Source: Methylomonas sp. LW13
GTDB taxonomy: Bacteria > Pseudomonadota > Gammaproteobacteria > Methylococcales > Methylomonadaceae
Length of the DNA stretch: 64,000 nucleotides
Assembly (NCBI RefSeq): GCF_016865255.1
Contig: NZ_CP033381.1
Span: 2,480,001 to 2,544,000 of the forward strand
Direction of reading: 5' to 3'
The notes under the pieces are model-generated. The model was given only the letters and a program-made list of their open reading frames with translations, did not search any database and was not told the origin of the DNA. This document shows, piece after piece, positions 18,746-27,283 of this stretch (the first letter of the stretch is position 1; the number at the start of each line of letters is the position of its first letter). A program made the position numbers and the translations under genes.

Positions 18746-18751
18746 AGACAA
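18723..18751 (-). promoter_or_regulatory. Candidate promoter of the retron-type operon
   Basis: Read on the minus strand: TTGTCT (18751-18746) as -35, a 17-base spacer, and TATACT (18728-18723) as -10. Transcription would begin near 18716, just ahead of the first leader hairpin. If a1 really lies at 18735-18744 the promoter must be further upstream, so this and the longer RNA boundary are alternatives. Confidence 0.35.
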
Positions 18752-18780
18752 AACAATTTAAATTTTTGCTTTCAGTGCCT

Positions 18781-18849
18781 TAGGGTGTGCTTCACGGTGT
18801 GAAGCGCATCGTTCGCGATTGGTGCGGTTCGTAAACTCACCACACCCTA
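18781..18849. repeat. Structured interspersed repeat upstream of the retron module
   Basis: A 69-base element bounded by a perfect 9-bp inverted repeat TAGGGTGTG / CACACCCTA, with an inner 7-bp hairpin GCTTCAC-GGT-GTGAAGC (18789-18805). The layout resembles the small GTAGGGTG-type intergenic repeats common in gammaproteobacteria. It marks the outer edge of the AT-rich retron block. Confidence 0.55.
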
Positions 18850-18852
18850 CGG

Positions 18853-18872
18853 CTGCTTTGGGCTGGACATTT
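18853..18872 (+). repeat. Flanking direct repeat, copy 1
   Basis: Twenty bases (CTGCTTTGGGCTGGACATTT) recur with a single mismatch at 19546-19565. The two copies bracket the 21-bp array. They may be parts of a dispersed repeat family or the scar of a recombination event. Confidence 0.5.
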
Positions 18873-19023
18873 GTCATTGGCACTTCTATTCCGTCAGACG
18901 GCTTTTGGCCGATGGCCGTCAAACCCCACCACAAATAATGTGATCGACTGTATCCAATTCCCGAACGGATGCCATAGTTTCCGCAGGGCGGTTAGCTGTT
19001 CCCCGTTAGTAAGCCTTGGAGCC

Positions 19024-19422
19024 AAACGAGAATCGCATTTTGCTAGTCGCGAAAGCCAAATTCTCTTGCATGCAAACCAAACTGCCTTGCGCGCAAGGCA
19101 TTTTGCCGGGCGAGCAAATCAATTTGCTTTGCCTGCAAGGCTTGGTGGGTTGCGGGCAAACCCAAAAGCGTTGCGAGGATAGCAAAATAGCTTGTGCGCA
19201 AGCTTAATAGCCTTGCACGCTAGGCGTTGTGCCCGGCGAACAAATGATTTTGTGTTGCCCGCAAAGCTTTTAAGTGAGTCCGCAAGGCTTTTAGAATTGC
19301 GCGCAACCCAAAAAGCCTTGCGACGATAGCGAAAAGTCTCGTGCGAGAGCTTAAAAGGCTTGCGCGCAAGGCTAAAAGCGATGACGGGATGATTCCGAGG
19401 CTTGCATGAATCGATTAAGGCT
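19024..19422. repeat. Degenerate 21-bp tandem repeat array with palindromic cores
   Basis: About 19 units follow each other at exactly 21-base spacing. Each unit is a 10-base core close to the palindrome TTGCGCGCAA plus an 11-base linker close to ggcttaaaagc. Perfect cores stand at 19087, 19297 and 19360; near-perfect ones at 19066 (TTGCATGCAA), 19129, 19150 (TTGCGGGCAA), 19192 (TTGTGCGCAA) and 19255 (TTGCCCGCAA); decayed ones fill the remaining phases without any change of register. Because 21 is a multiple of 3, frames stay open on both strands and give seven-residue pseudo-repeats, so the ORFs here are not evidence of a protein. Twenty-one bases is also two helical turns, placing all cores on one DNA face. 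Confidence 0.85.
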
Positions 19423-19545
19423 CCGGCGGGCTGCTTGCCGCCGGATCTTGGCTGCATGCGGCCTTAGCCGTTGAGGATGCGCTAAACGTTAAAGCCGATT
19501 TATTTCCCGCAATAGCAAAGGTTTGGAAACTCAATAATCCTAAGC

Positions 19546-19565
19546 CTGCTTTCGGCTGGACATTT
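19546..19565 (+). repeat. Flanking direct repeat, copy 2
   Basis: CTGCTTTCGGCTGGACATTT, matching 18853-18872 at 19 of 20 positions. The stretch between this copy and the tolC stop codon at 19681 contains no recognisable gene. Confidence 0.5.
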
Positions 19566-19680
19566 ACCGCTTATAGCCGAAACCTGCATGGTAAGCACAT
19601 GGTTGTGCCAATAACGGCCAGCATTGGGGGGGGCGAAACCGGTAATGTTAATGAGCGGCCTTGAGCACTCAACTGGTAGG

Positions 19681-21000
19681 CTAGTTCTTACTCAGCGTTC
19701 CCTGCAAAAATTGATTGATTTGCTCCAGGTCCTGTTCATTCAGGCTGCCGGCCGCTTCCTTGAGTTTGATGCCGTTAATCAGATAGTCGTAGCGGCTTCT
19801 GGCGTAATCGCTCTTGGCTTTGTATAAATTGCGCTGTTCGGTGAGCACGTCCACCATGGTGCGGGTGCCCACTTCAAAACCGGCTTCGGCAGCTTCCATG
19901 GCCATTTCGGCGGATTTGCTGGTCGCATCGAGTGCTTTGACTCTGCTGATGCTGGACACCACGCCGCGAAATGCGTCTTTGACGCCGCGATTGATGCTGC
20001 GTTTTACTTTAGTCAAATCTTCCTTGGCGGCTTCGTACTCGTAGGCCGCTTGGCGGCTGCGGGAAGAGGTGCCACCGCCTTCGTACAAAGGCAGGTTGAG
20101 TTGCAATCCGAAACTTTCATTGTCGCCGCGTAAACCGTAGCGGTTGCCGGTGTCCATTTCGCTGTATTGGGCGACGATGTCGAGGGTGGGCAGATGTTTG
20201 GATTGTTGTAATTCGATGTTTTTGCGGACGTATTCGGCTTGATTAATTTGGGCGACGATAGAGAAATTATTGTTTTCCGCCGTATTCGACCAGGACGCCA
20301 AGTCCTCGGGTGCTGGGGGGCTAAGCGGAATTTGCGGCTGTAAGCTGTTCAGATCGGCGGCGTTCTCGCCTATGATTTCCCGCAAGGCTTCCTTGCTGTT
20401 ATCCAAAAGGTTTTGTGCTTCGATCTCGCTGGCCAGGGCTCTGTCATAACCGGCTTGGGCTTCGTAAACATCAGTGATGGCGATGATGCCGACATCGAAC
20501 CGCTGTTTGGCCTGTTCCAATTGTTTTTCGATGGCTTTTTTTTCCGAGTTGGCGAATTCCAGATTATCTTGCGCGGCCAATATATTGAAGTACGCTTCGG
20601 CGGTTCTGCGGATCAGGCTTTGTTGTTTGGCCTGGAATTGCGCTTCCGCCTGAGCAATTTTGTTATCGGCTTGATCGAGCTGCACCCAATGGTCCCAATG
20701 AAACACCGGTTGTTTCAAATTAATACCCAATTTGCTGTCCCAGTAATGCTGCAATGTGGTTCCCAAAAAGCTGGTACTTTCCAGGCGATTGCGGCTGCTG
20801 TTGGCGCTGAAGGAAAGATTCGGCAACATCTGCGCGATGCTTTGCGACTTGATCTCGGCGGTAGCAAGCTTATTGATATCCGAGCTTTTAAACTCCGGGT
20901 CATTGGCTTTCGCTAGCTGATAGGTTTCCAGCAAATCCTGACTAAAAGCCAGTTTTACCGGTATCAATGCTACCAAAAAGGTGCATAACAGTCTTATCAT
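19681..21000 (-). CDS. tolC: TolC-family outer-membrane channel protein
   Basis: A 439-residue outer-membrane efflux protein with a signal peptide (cleavage near AFSQD, residue 20) and two repeated outer-membrane-efflux domains. It opens with DLLETYQLAKANDPEFKSS and later has AEAYFNILAAQDNLEFANSE and QRFDVGIIAITDVYEAQAGY; the second repeat has AGFEVGTRTMVDVLTEQRNL. These paired segments are typical of TolC itself rather than of the lipoprotein OprM/NodT group, and no lipobox Cys is present. It would form the trimeric exit duct for RND, MFS or type I systems. No adaptor gene is adjacent. GC content and codon use match the host, unlike both flanking AT-rich blocks. Confidence 0.92.
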   Translation of the reverse strand: MIRLLCTFLVALIPVKLAFSQDLLETYQLAKANDPEFKSSDINKLATAEIKSQSIAQMLPNLSFSANSSRNRLESTSFLGTTLQHYWDSKLGINLKQPVFHWDHWVQLDQADNKIAQAEAQFQAKQQSLIRRTAEAYFNILAAQDNLEFANSEKKAIEKQLEQAKQRFDVGIIAITDVYEAQAGYDRALASEIEAQNLLDNSKEALREIIGENAADLNSLQPQIPLSPPAPEDLASWSNTAENNNFSIVAQINQAEYVRKNIELQQSKHLPTLDIVAQYSEMDTGNRYGLRGDNESFGLQLNLPLYEGGGTSSRSRQAAYEYEAAKEDLTKVKRSINRGVKDAFRGVVSSISRVKALDATSKSAEMAMEAAEAGFEVGTRTMVDVLTEQRNLYKAKSDYARSRYDYLINGIKLKEAAGSLNEQDLEQINQFLQGTLSKN

Positions 21001-21333
21001 TGCTATATCTCGTGCTGAGAGTTGGGAATAAACTTACATTATCGCCTAAAATAAAGACCTTACAGTGCTTATTTAATTTTGCCATAAGGTTAGGCACACA
21101 TCACCCGTTCGTCAAAGTAAAACCTTAAGGAACTGATCATCCTAACCTATACGGAGTAGAAAATAGCAACTGCAGGTTAAAGAAAGATCGCGCACATCAC
21201 TTTTAAATTCGCCATGTTTCCAAAGAAACTGCATCGAGAAAATAAGTATGCAGATAACAAAGCTCATTACAAAAAATGTGATAAACCTTTTGAATAAATA
21301 TGATTCAATAATTTTAATTTAAAACAAATTATC
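21001..21333. other. Gene-free stretch at the left edge of the foreign DUF4301 segment
   Basis: No gene is recognisable. The tolC side should hold the tolC promoter, but no strong boxes stand out. Composition turns sharply AT-rich from about 21230 and stays so through the DUF4301 gene, so the left boundary of the foreign segment probably lies between about 21180 and 21330. No terminal inverted repeat or target duplication is visible there. Confidence 0.5.
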
Positions 21334-22857
21334 TTATTTTTGATGTTCAGGACGAAGCAAATCGTTCACTGTTTTTACCGGATTAAATGTTTCGATAGGA
21401 ACTTCAACAAAAATTGTATTCCAATCGCTCATGGCTCCATTCCAAAGTCCGGGCAACTCTAAAGCTTTCAATTCTTTACCACCCTTCGATTTCGATGAAA
21501 TAAATCCGGTTTGGTTATCAACGTATTGTAAAAGATTGAATTTTTCGCCTTTATAGTTTTTCACTCCACATACTAAATCAACAGGATTAAAATGCGTTGA
21601 ATTCATCATTTTAGCTTTTTCAGCAGGATTTGATAAATCAATTTGCGAACTTTCGAGAATTTGAGTGGACACTGTTCCATCTGCATTTACAGTAAGAAAA
21701 GGACCGCCACCAGGCTCTCCGGTATTTTTAACCATGCCACAAACCCTGATCGGACGATTTAGTTTTGACTTTAGATACTGTTTTAATTCACTTTCATTCA
21801 ATTTGTTAATTTCAGGGTGAATATTATTAAGTTCCTTTTCGCAAAACAGAGCAATTTCATGTAAGCTTGAAATAGAAATATTCTCTTTATCCAATAATTG
21901 AAGATTTTCAAACGCTTTTTGTTGAAGTTTAATCAATAAACCTGCAATAGCTTTCTTATATTTAACTGTTTGGCTTTTGAGCGAATCAGGAACCACATTA
22001 TCAATATTCTTAATAAAAATCACATCTGCATTCAAATCGTTCAGATTTTCAATAAGAGCGCCATGTCCTCCGGGACGAAAAACTAATTTTCCATTTTCGC
22101 GAAATGGTTGATTTTGTTCGTCGACAGCTATAGTGTCAGTCGATGGCTTTTGTTCTGAGAAACTGATGTTGAGTTTTTTACCCAGTACATTTTCGTATTC
22201 AGGAAGCGTATCATTTACATGTTTTTCAAACAGTTTCCGGTGTTCAGCTGAAACTGTGAAATGAATATTTACTTCATTCGATGCATTAGAAGCATACAAT
22301 GCACCTTCCACCAAATGCTCCTGTAGCGAAGTACGTTTTTCGTTGTTATATGAGTGAAATAAAAGTAAGCCTTTAGGCAATGCACCATAATTCAAGCCAT
22401 TACTGGTTAATAAATTAGACACAATGGCTTTCGTCTCTCCATTTTCGATCAAATCATCAATACTTTTATTATTATTTTTCAAACAACATTCGTTCAAAGC
22501 ATCGTAAAAAGCGAAGTTTTTAATTTCGGTAATAAATTTAATTTCAGCAGGTTTTGTTGGTTCGGCATAATCGGCATCCAAAAACTCATATAAATCTTTA
22601 AACATACGACTGGCCGCACCCGATGCAGGAACAAATTTGAGTATTGAAGCATCGGTTTTTAAATAAGCATCCCATATTTCCAACAACTCATTAATTTGTG
22701 CATCCGAAGCAATGGTAATACCCTGCTCTGGTGATGCAGCATTAATAATTTTCAAAAACGGGAAACCCGTTTCAAAACTTTTAAGCTGATAAACAATTTG
22801 TGATTCTGAAATACATTTTTCGCTAATTTGCTGTAAATCGTTATTTGATAGCATCAT
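21334..22857 (-). CDS. DUF4301 family protein, Bacteroidota-like
   Basis: A 507-residue protein matching the DUF4301 family as I know it from Bacteroidota, whose members resemble nucleotidyltransferases of unproven substrate. Recognisable segments include KFVPASGAASRMFKDLYEFL near residue 80, LPKGLLLFHSYNN, KLVFRPGGHGALIENLNDLN, VCGMVKNTGEPGGGPFLTVN and LPGLWNGAMSDWNTIFVEVP. Length is full and no frame break is seen. The gene is AT-rich and Lys/Asn/Ile-rich, quite unlike its neighbours. A Bacteroidota-style -7 element lies upstream at 22915. Horizontal acquisition is the simple reading; an assembly join with Bacteroidota DNA is an alternative because the right boundary cuts galU. Whether it is expressed in this host is unknown. 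Confidence 0.85.
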   Translation of the reverse strand: MMLSNNDLQQISEKCISESQIVYQLKSFETGFPFLKIINAASPEQGITIASDAQINELLEIWDAYLKTDASILKFVPASGAASRMFKDLYEFLDADYAEPTKPAEIKFITEIKNFAFYDALNECCLKNNNKSIDDLIENGETKAIVSNLLTSNGLNYGALPKGLLLFHSYNNEKRTSLQEHLVEGALYASNASNEVNIHFTVSAEHRKLFEKHVNDTLPEYENVLGKKLNISFSEQKPSTDTIAVDEQNQPFRENGKLVFRPGGHGALIENLNDLNADVIFIKNIDNVVPDSLKSQTVKYKKAIAGLLIKLQQKAFENLQLLDKENISISSLHEIALFCEKELNNIHPEINKLNESELKQYLKSKLNRPIRVCGMVKNTGEPGGGPFLTVNADGTVSTQILESSQIDLSNPAEKAKMMNSTHFNPVDLVCGVKNYKGEKFNLLQYVDNQTGFISSKSKGGKELKALELPGLWNGAMSDWNTIFVEVPIETFNPVKTVNDLLRPEHQK

Positions 22858-23212
22858 ATTGTAATTTTGATGTTGAAAGTTTTGTAATATTTATCTGCGC
22901 AGTTAATTATAGGACAAAAGTACAGCTACATTTGGGTGCCTCGAACAAATCATCAGATGAGAAAATAGCGGCAAGCCAATGCTGCAGATAACCGCCATGA
23001 TCAAAGAAATCCTCTTTTCCGCTGAAGCAGGGCATTGATCTGTCCATAGTGGGGATTGTGGTTGTGGTATCCGACTCCGTAGCCTTTACCAAAATCGTCC
23101 CCAGGTTAGAAAACACTGATACCCGATTGATTCCCGTATGAGTTACCGTTCGGCATAACTCTTTATTATAATCATATGGTAACAATGCATCAGCTTTGGA
23201 GCTAAACAAAAT
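22858..23212 (-). other. Unassigned foreign segment between the DUF4301 gene and the galU remnant
   Basis: A minus-strand frame (stop at 22907) runs through this stretch and encodes roughly 100 residues including DALLPYDYNKELCRTVTH and FFDHGGYLQHWLAAIFSSDD. I do not recognise the family. The frame continues to 23356 as antisense of the galU remnant, so the part that could be real ends near 23212. It may be a truncated Bacteroidota gene carried with DUF4301, or noncoding DNA. Its distal end contains the -7 element at 22915. Confidence 0.35.
22915..22922 (-). promoter_or_regulatory. Bacteroidota-type -7 promoter element of the DUF4301 gene
   Basis: On the minus strand the sequence TACTTTTG fits the Bacteroidota -7 consensus TAnnTTTG exactly, 58 bases upstream of the DUF4301 start. 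A TTTG that could serve as the -33 element lies 23 bases further up, slightly wider than the usual 19-21. This supports a Bacteroidota origin of the segment. Confidence 0.4.
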
Positions 23213-23503
23213 GAAGTGGCGCCGTCTAACATCACTGTTGTTGGTCGTTATATTCTGACCCCGGCGATTTTTGAAAAAATCGAAAATACCGGCCGTTGCA
23301 CAGGCGGCGAAATTCAATTGACCGATGCGATTGCCGAGTTGATGAAAGACGAGCAAGTGCTGTCTTACGAATTTGCAGGTAATCGCTACGATTACGGATC
23401 AAAATTCGGTTTCTTGTTGGCTAATGTTGAATACGGTTTGCTGCACCCGGAAATTAAATCAAAATTTGCCGCGTACATGCAGCAGCGCGTTAGCAAAATT
23501 TAG
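23213..23503 (+). pseudogene. galU: 3' remnant of UTP--glucose-1-phosphate uridylyltransferase
   Basis: The frame reads EVAPSNITVVGRYILTP, then GGEIQLTDAIAELMKDEQVL and YDYGSKFGFLLANVEYGLLH. These match the C-terminal third of GalU (E. coli has APSNLAIVGRYVL, GDEIQLTDAI and CGNKLGYMQAFVEYG). About 96 of roughly 290 residues remain; the nucleotide-binding N-terminal part with the GTR motif is missing. Homology starts abruptly at the right edge of the Bacteroidota-like segment. GalU makes UDP-glucose for glycans, so an intact copy is expected elsewhere if the break is real. The only start would be the GTG at 23216, which cannot give an active enzyme. Confidence 0.85.
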
Positions 23504-23504
23504 T

Positions 23505-23556
23505 TCGCCGACAACAACAGAATGGCGATTACCCGCCATTCCGTTGTTGTCGGCGA
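23505..23556. terminator. Long bidirectional hairpin between galU remnant and EamA gene
   Basis: TCGCCGACAACAAC (23505-23518) pairs perfectly with GTTGTTGTCGGCGA (23543-23556), and GAATGGCG / CGCCATTC extends the stem inside it. It lies two bases after the galU stop codon and includes the last codons of the convergent EamA gene, ending at 23529. No T-run follows on the plus strand and only a short AT stretch on the minus strand, but the position suggests a shared terminator. Confidence 0.6.
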
Positions 23557-24419
23557 TTGACGATTTCGTAAATCAATAGTGCGCACATAATCAGTGCGGT
23601 GCCGGCCATGGTTTTTATCGTCAACGGTTCCTGGTTGACGCTATAACCCAGCACCAGGGACATTACCGGGGTCATCAGATTCATCATCGCCACATTGGTG
23701 GCTTGCATGTTGGCCAACACAAAATAATACAAAGCAAAACCCAGGGTGGTGGCAATCACGCCAAGATAAGCAATGGAATACAGGGTTTGCTGTGGAATAT
23801 TTTCCGGCAATAAGCCGCCATCCAACCAATACCAGGTGCCGAAATACAAGGGCACCGCGATTAACAATCCGCCCGTAACCAATTGTAAAGCCGGTAGACG
23901 TGCGTCAATCTGCTTGACCCACACCGCGCTAGCCGCGTGGATGAAGGTAGCCACCAGCACGCCGATCAGGCCTTGCAGAGCGAGTTCATCCAATTCCAGT
24001 GCCGAGCTGAACATGACCACCAGCCCACCCATACCCAAACAATAAGCGAATAACTTGCCCCAACCCAGGCTGCGTTCCTGCAAATATGTCGCCGCCATGA
24101 AAGCGGTCATGAACGGGCTTAATCCGAAAATTACCGAGATCCAGCCGGATGGCACGAATTGAGCGGACCAATAGGTAATCAGCATGCTGCCGTAAAGCTG
24201 TATCGCCACTGCCAGATAAGTGATCAAAGCAGGGCGGTTGAGCGGCAAACGCCGGCGCAAAAGCAACAATAACAGCAGCAGGCAAGCCAGTCCGGTGCTC
24301 ATTCTTGCCATCGCCCCGAAGACGAAGCTGACGCCGATGCTGCTCCATTTGATTGCCAGCGGTGTGGTAGTCCAGACCAGAATGACACCGAAATAGGCTA
24401 AAGCCAGCCGTGTTTTCAC
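23529..24419 (-). CDS. EamA/DMT-superfamily transporter
   Basis: A 296-residue inner-membrane protein with ten predicted transmembrane helices made of two EamA repeats. The first starts LALAYFGVILVWTTTPLAIK; the second, around residues 145-290, includes FIHAASAVWVKQIDARLPAL and ends TAGTALIMCALLIYEIVNRR. Drug/metabolite transporters of this type usually export metabolites or amino acids; the substrate cannot be told. It starts one base before the acs stop codon on the same strand and probably shares its transcript. The stop codon is buried in the long hairpin at 23505-23556. Confidence 0.88.
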   Translation of the reverse strand: MKTRLALAYFGVILVWTTTPLAIKWSSIGVSFVFGAMARMSTGLACLLLLLLLLRRRLPLNRPALITYLAVAIQLYGSMLITYWSAQFVPSGWISVIFGLSPFMTAFMAATYLQERSLGWGKLFAYCLGMGGLVVMFSSALELDELALQGLIGVLVATFIHAASAVWVKQIDARLPALQLVTGGLLIAVPLYFGTWYWLDGGLLPENIPQQTLYSIAYLGVIATTLGFALYYFVLANMQATNVAMMNLMTPVMSLVLGYSVNQEPLTIKTMAGTALIMCALLIYEIVNRRQQRNGG

Positions 24420-24420
24420 C

Positions 24421-26361
24421 TTAAGGCAATTTCAGACGGTTGGCGATCAATTGCTCAACGACCGAAGGATCGGCCAAGGTTGAGGTATCACCAAGATCGT
24501 GAAATTCATTGGCGGCGATTTTGCGCAAGATGCGGCGCATGATTTTGCCGGAACGGGTCTTGGGTAGGCCGGGTGCCCATTGAATCAGATCGGGTAGGGC
24601 GATAGCGCTGATTTCCTCGCGTACCAAGTCTTTCAACTCGCCTTTCAGGCTGCTGTTGCCCTCGATACCCACGTTTAAAGTCACATACGCATAAATGCCC
24701 TGGCCTTTGATCGGATGCGGGAAGCCGACCACCGCAGCCTCGGCTACCAAGTCGTGTAATACTAACGCGCTTTCGATCTCTGCTGTGCCCAAGCGGTGGC
24801 CGCAGACGTTCAGCACGTCATCGATGCGGCCGGTAATCCAGTAATAGCCGTCTTTGTCGCGGCGGGCACCGTCACCGGCGAAATAATAGCCGGGGAACTT
24901 GGCGAAATAAGTGTCGATGAAGCGCGCATGGTCACCATAAACAGTGCGCGCTTGTCCTGGCCAGGGATAGGTCAACACCAGCACGCCTTCCGCTTCGCCT
25001 TCCAGGATATTGCCATCCGGATCGAGTATCGCCGGCTTTACGCCGAAAAACGGCAATGTGGCTGAGCCGGGTTTTAACGGTATCGCGCCCGGTAAGGGGG
25101 TGATGAGAATGCCGCCGGTTTCGGTTTGCCACCAGGTATCCACCAATGGGCAGCGTTTATTGCCGACTACTTGGTAATACCATTCCCAGGCTTCCGGATT
25201 GATCGGTTCGCCAACACTGCCGAGGATGCGGAGCGAACTGCGGTTGGTGCGGGTGACAAAATCGTCGCCCTGGGCCATCAGCGCTCTAATGGCCGTTGGC
25301 GCAGTGTAAAAAATATTGACCTGATGTTTGTCGATGACTTGCCAGAAGCGGTCGGGATGCGGGTAAGTCGGCACCCCCTCAAACATCAAGCTGGTGGCGC
25401 CATTGCATAATGGGCCGTAAAGCACGTAGGAATGGCCGGTGATCCAACCAATGTCGGCCGTGCACCAGTAAACATCGCCTTCCTGGTAATCGAACACGTA
25501 TTTATGGGTCATGGCCGCATACAGCAAATAACCGCCGGTGGTGTGCAGCACACCCTTCGGTTGGCCGGTGGAACCAGAGGTATACAGGATAAATAACGGA
25601 TCTTCGGCGTCCATCATCACCGGTTCGCAATCGGTCGATGCGGATTGCATCGCTTCGCGATAATCAATGTCGCGGCCTGTGGTCCAGGGGATGTCATGGC
25701 CGGTATGCTTGATCACTATCACTGTATTCAAGTTGGGGCATTGCTTGGCGGCTTTATCGACATTCAATTTAGAATGCACAATTTTGCCGCCGCGAAAGCT
25801 CTCGTCGGCGCAGATCAAGACCCGGCAATCGGCGTCGATGACGCGATCACGTAAGGCATCGGCCGAAAAACCGCCGAAGACGATGGAATGCACCGCGCCG
25901 ATGCGCGCGCAGGCCAAAATCACCACGGCAGCTTCCGCGATCATTGGCAGATAGATACAGACTCTGTCGCCCTTTTGTACGCCATGGGCTTTCAGGACGT
26001 TGGCGAATTGGCAAACTTGGGTGTGTAATTCGCGGTAGGTCAGTTGACGATCATGCGCCGGATCGTCGCCTTCCCAAATGATCGCTACTTGGTCGCCGCG
26101 TTTTTCCAGGTGTCTGTCCAGGCAGTTGACGGTGACATTGAGCTCGCCACCCAGAAACCACTGTATTTCGCCCTTGGGGTAGTCGTATTGCAGTACCTGC
26201 TGCCAAGGCTGATGCCAGTCCAAAAATTCGGCGGCCTGTTCAGCCCAAAAAGTTTCCGGTTCGTTTATCGACTGCTGATATAGACGCTGGTACTCGGCAC
26301 AGTCGATATGCGCGTTGGCGGCAATCTGCGGATTAACCGGATAAATTTTTTGGTCTGACAT
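24421..26361 (-). CDS. acs: Acetyl-CoA synthetase
   Basis: AMP-forming acetate--CoA ligase, 646 residues, the usual length. Seen: the adenylation motif [57 protein letters not shown], the hinge [20 protein letters not shown], and the C-terminal [16 protein letters not shown] with the lysine that is acetylated by Pat-type enzymes in other bacteria. The start at 26361 (MSDQKIYP) follows an excellent AAGGAGG ribosome binding site; the longer frame from 26460 would run through this site and is not credible. It activates acetate to acetyl-CoA, and is followed by the EamA transporter gene. Confidence 0.97.
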   Translation of the reverse strand: MSDQKIYPVNPQIAANAHIDCAEYQRLYQQSINEPETFWAEQAAEFLDWHQPWQQVLQYDYPKGEIQWFLGGELNVTVNCLDRHLEKRGDQVAIIWEGDDPAHDRQLTYRELHTQVCQFANVLKAHGVQKGDRVCIYLPMIAEAAVVILACARIGAVHSIVFGGFSADALRDRVIDADCRVLICADESFRGGKIVHSKLNVDKAAKQCPNLNTVIVIKHTGHDIPWTTGRDIDYREAMQSASTDCEPVMMDAEDPLFILYTSGSTGQPKGVLHTTGGYLLYAAMTHKYVFDYQEGDVYWCTADIGWITGHSYVLYGPLCNGATSLMFEGVPTYPHPDRFWQVIDKHQVNIFYTAPTAIRALMAQGDDFVTRTNRSSLRILGSVGEPINPEAWEWYYQVVGNKRCPLVDTWWQTETGGILITPLPGAIPLKPGSATLPFFGVKPAILDPDGNILEGEAEGVLVLTYPWPGQARTVYGDHARFIDTYFAKFPGYYFAGDGARRDKDGYYWITGRIDDVLNVCGHRLGTAEIESALVLHDLVAEAAVVGFPHPIKGQGIYAYVTLNVGIEGNSSLKGELKDLVREEISAIALPDLIQWAPGLPKTRSGKIMRRILRKIAANEFHDLGDTSTLADPSVVEQLIANRLKLP

Positions 26362-26387
26362 AACGTAACCTCCTTCTTTGAACGTTA

Positions 26388-27281
26388 TTAACTGTGTTGT
26401 AAGGCAGAAACGGCTTGGGTGCTCGTCAAACGCTCGGCTTGCCAGTGTTCGATGGCCCATTCCAGGATACTGTCGATTGCGGCCAGCCGCAAATCGGGTG
26501 GTGGATTTTGCTTGAGTAAGGTTAGCAGCAGAAACAAGGTTGGTCCGGCTTGATTGGGATTGACGGCTTGCGCTCGGGTTTGCTTACTCAGCTTATGGCC
26601 TTCTTGGTCGACAATCAGCGGAATATGCATGTATTGCGGCGTCGGGTAACCTAGAAAATGCTGTAAATACAGCTGTTTAGGGGTAGAATCCAATAAATCG
26701 TAACCTCTCACCACCCGATTGACCTTTTGCCGGTGGTCGTCAACAACACAAGCTAATTGGTAAGCAATGATGCCGTCCTTACGCTTGACGATAAAATCGC
26801 CGTGCTCGCCTGCCAGGTTTTGGCTGATTTCCCCCTGTAAGTCATCAACAAAGCGCATTGAAATTTCGGCCGTTTTTACCCGTAGCGCATGGGGTGCATT
26901 AGTCGATTGCGGGTTTTTGCGGCAATAGCCCGGATAAATCAAAGTCGAATTCGCCAATAAGCTGCGACTACATGTGCAAGGATAAAGCACGTGCCGGTTT
27001 TGCAATTCAGCAATGGCTTGTTCGTATTGGTCGAGATGCTGGCTTTGGTAATCCACATCGCCGTCCCAATGCAATCCAAAACTTTGCAGGCAATTTAGGA
27101 TCTCTTCGCTGGCGCCTGGCATATTGCGCGGCGTATCGAGATCGTCGATGCGTAACAGCCATAGCCCTTTATGCTGACGGGCATCCAGATAGCTGGCAAG
27201 TGCGGTGTATAGAGAACCGAGGTGAAGTGGGCCGGTAGGCGAGGGCGCAAACCGGCCGATATAAGATGTTGCCGTGGGCAG
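26388..27281 (-). CDS. gluQ: Glutamyl-Q tRNA(Asp) synthetase, unusual start codon
   Basis: Attaches glutamate to queuosine at position 34 of tRNA(Asp); a paralogue of the GluRS catalytic domain without an anticodon-binding domain. The frame carries the full N-terminus: [20 protein letters not shown] holds the HIGH-type signature, then [22 protein letters not shown] is the KMSKS-type loop and CTCSRS plus YPGYCR belong to the zinc site. The first in-frame ATG (27122) lies after the HIGH signature and cannot be the start. Upstream of the signature there is no ATG, GTG or TTG before a stop inside dksA. The CTG at 27281, giving [11 protein letters not shown] and 297 residues, is my best guess; ATT at 27293 is another. 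It starts 2 bases after dksA, as the dksA-gluQ pair commonly does. Confidence 0.88.
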   Translation of the reverse strand: MPTATSYIGRFAPSPTGPLHLGSLYTALASYLDARQHKGLWLLRIDDLDTPRNMPGASEEILNCLQSFGLHWDGDVDYQSQHLDQYEQAIAELQNRHVLYPCTCSRSLLANSTLIYPGYCRKNPQSTNAPHALRVKTAEISMRFVDDLQGEISQNLAGEHGDFIVKRKDGIIAYQLACVVDDHRQKVNRVVRGYDLLDSTPKQLYLQHFLGYPTPQYMHIPLIVDQEGHKLSKQTRAQAVNPNQAGPTLFLLLTLLKQNPPPDLRLAAIDSILEWAIEHWQAERLTSTQAVSALQHS

Positions 27282-27283
27282 AG

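Noticed and set aside
19024-19422. 21-bp array as a CRISPR array
   Set aside because: The units are contiguous with no unique spacers, and no cas genes are near.
18871-19457. ORFs of 63-112 codons on both strands across the 21-bp array (seven-residue pseudo-repeats)
   Set aside because: Their openness follows from a repeat length divisible by three on both strands; no start signals or known domains.
22907-23356. 149-codon minus-strand ORF as an intact gene
   Set aside because: Its first third is antisense of the galU remnant; only the distal part could come from a foreign gene.
26388-27122. gluQ starting at the ATG at 27122
   Set aside because: It would remove the HIGH-type catalytic signature, which is encoded upstream in the same frame.
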